A stretch of DNA of 64,000 bases from NCBI GenBank assembly GCA_028753945.1, contig JAPNXP010000011.1, positions 744,001 to 808,000 on the forward strand. The letters are read 5' to 3'. How positions within the stretch are numbered: the stretch's first letter is position 1; the number at the start of each line of letters is the position of its first letter. The stretch comes from Hexactinellida sp. DTS-2022. Lineage: Eukaryota; Porifera; Hexactinellida. Below the pieces are notes generated by a model. That model made no database searches. It worked only from the letters and a program-made list of their open reading frames with translations, and was not told where the DNA came from. Below, one piece after another: positions 62,560 to 64,000 of the stretch. The position numbers were made by a program, and so were the translations under genes.

Positions 62560-63590
62560 TCAATGGTTAAGAAACAGAAGGACCCTAAACATACGCTCGA
62601 GAAGTGATTAATGGAGTAGAAGAGCTACCATGTGAATTTATCGCCCTGAAGGAATAATTAACTGCCTGATTTAGCCGAACGCCTAACCTCCTGTTGATCC
62701 TGGGATAAACAATGAGGAATAACAAGATATACCTTGCGAAAATGTCGTGATACGGGTTAGGTTAGCTGAGTATTAGACTGCACTTATGCCATTGAGAATT
62801 GTCATGAAGGAAAGGAGGCGAACACAATACTCGAAGTGAGAACATTGTAAATGTGAATGCATTGAATTGTTCAAAAACAATAAAAATATGAAGTTATGAT
62901 GAAGGCTCGCGAATAGCTCAATGGATACGGTAAGATTGAGAGCGGACAACGAATATCCTTTACTTCGACATAAGGGCGCCCGCAGGCGGACGCATTAGAC
63001 GCTGGTGCACCTACTACATTTCGCCCTTCTATAATATGACCCCTTAACCACTGTATACAAGTAATTTACATTTATCTATAACCCTAGTTATATAAATGTG
63101 CTGTATCTGATGGCAGATTCGTAATATCAAGTACGTACTAACTTGTTCTCATTTCTAAAAATCTTTAGCTTTAACTTCTTGGATATATCAGAGAAAAAAT
63201 ATATATATTATTGAAATTATGGTTTTAATGGAAACAAGCGTGAATTGACGATCGATTTACCAAACCATTTGACAGAAAATCCCGACGAGATACTGTCGCG
63301 AGGTTGGACAGTCGGCCTATATATTTCATAAGTGTGCGTCCATAAAACAAACGCATAATATTATACCCTCTCAAACTGAGACACGAAACCTGGATGAGAG
63401 TACATATCGAGAATTTATCCAAGATTCAGATACTCGCTGTTAACTGTTCACCTGTTCAGCCGATACGTTGAGAGTCCATATGGGACAAACGGCTGCATAA
63501 ATTGTCCTAGTATTCCAGACTTGTTGGATTTACAAGGGACAATGATCGCAGATATACTTCTGATCTACTAAGGAAGGAGTGAATGTTGAA
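62560..63590. other. unassigned DNA inside the second Ty3/gypsy element
   Basis: No RNase H or zinc-binding integrase sequence could be read in any frame. AT-rich stretches at 63050-63230. Confidence 0.4.
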
Positions 63591-63813
63591 GACGAGGAAG
63601 TGAGGGAAATGTGGACATGGTTTGGAATTCACAAACGCCATTCATCACCGTACCATCCGCCGGCAGATGGCCGAGCGAAACGTCGGATCAGTTCAACAAG
63701 TAATACGATGCCTACGTTTTGATGCAAAGAGAAATTACGAAGGATCATGGCCAGCAGTATTACCCGAAATAAGCTTTTACATGAACAATGTTAAAACTCC
63801 ACGTATAATGTAA
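63591..63813 (+). pseudogene. Ty3/gypsy integrase fragment
   Basis: GIHKRHSSPYHPPADG and, after a frame change, QVIRCLRFDAKRNYEGSWPA followed by LPEISFYMNNVK correspond to the end of the integrase core around the catalytic Glu. Truncated after this. Confidence 0.7.
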
Positions 63814-64000
63814 AAAGTCCACGTACAGCCAAGATCGCCCATATACTTTAAAATAACTAGGAATCTAACTATCTCTATATAGTAGGTAGATTCCGAAGTT
63901 TATTATTAGCATCGATTATAAATTGTTGTTGTCAAAACTTATACAAATTTAAATAAAAACTTTCGAGCCTCAGTTTTAGGACTTATTAAAAATTCGGCGC

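Larger units (their letters stand above)
60221..63813 (+). mobile_element. second Ty3/gypsy element, decayed, LTRs not found
   Basis: Gag, zinc knuckle, protease, RT and a late integrase fragment lie in order on the plus strand, in at least six different frame segments. No LTR pair was found in the window; the 3' LTR may lie beyond 64000, and no clear TG start was seen before 60221. About 0.95 kb between RT and integrase (62560-63590), where RNase H should be, shows no similarity and is probably deleted and replaced. Confidence 0.85.

Noticed and set aside
62880..62960. tRNA-like 'tagctcaatgg' segment
   Set aside because: The remaining arms do not pair; no anticodon stem or T-arm could be drawn.

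Overview
This is animal nuclear DNA: AT-rich, with spliced genes, a fibronectin/C-type-lectin membrane receptor, an SLC36-type transporter and a very dense, nested load of transposable elements. The intronless coiled-coil/NHL protein at the left resembles a family I associate with sponges, perhaps glass sponges, but that is an impression from memory and not a search result. No operons, CRISPR arrays or RNA genes were seen.

Left part (1-7.1 kb): a possible C-terminal exon (minus strand), a 415-residue coiled-coil/NHL-repeat gene (2819-4066, plus), then a decayed gene-like stretch carrying two hAT MITEs. Middle-left (7.1-23.3 kb): eight minus-strand exons, all joined in phase 1, encode a C-type lectin domain, six fibronectin type III domains and a transmembrane exon with six tail tyrosines. 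The signal-peptide exon was not found. The 9.3-kb intron between the third and fourth FN3 exons (9866-19123) holds a broken APPBP2-like TPR gene, an intact single-exon plus-strand gene for an HMGL-like TIM barrel with an EF hand (13006-14766), a DIRS-type fragment and a deleted FLYWCH/MULE transposon.

Middle (23.3-35.7 kb): transposon wreckage only, including palindromic MITEs, an approximately 1-kb fold-back element, hAT remnants, a second MULE cut by a hAT MITE, and a Helitron-like element with internal minisatellite. At 35.7-37.2 kb lies an intact intronless SLC36/AVT-type amino-acid transporter (minus). From 37.5 to 45.1 kb there is a direct 0.85-kb duplication (one copy holding a Helitron-like insert) and a roughly 1-kb-armed inverted repeat (one arm holding a hAT MITE). 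A small secreted, probably membrane-anchored orphan protein follows (47624-48316, minus).

Right part (48.9-64 kb): one old repeat of about 0.9 kb has been split by four separate insertions (a hAT MITE, a 4.65-kb Ty3/gypsy element with 151-152-bp LTRs, a Helitron-like element and a three-layer hAT nest) and now spans almost 8 kb. A palindrome-rich DNA element, a Tc1/mariner-like MITE and a second, LTR-less, decayed Ty3/gypsy copy complete the window. The apparently intact host genes are the NHL protein, the lectin/FN3 receptor (5' end missing), the HMGL/EF-hand protein, the amino-acid transporter and the secreted orphan; nothing suggests that they act in one pathway.
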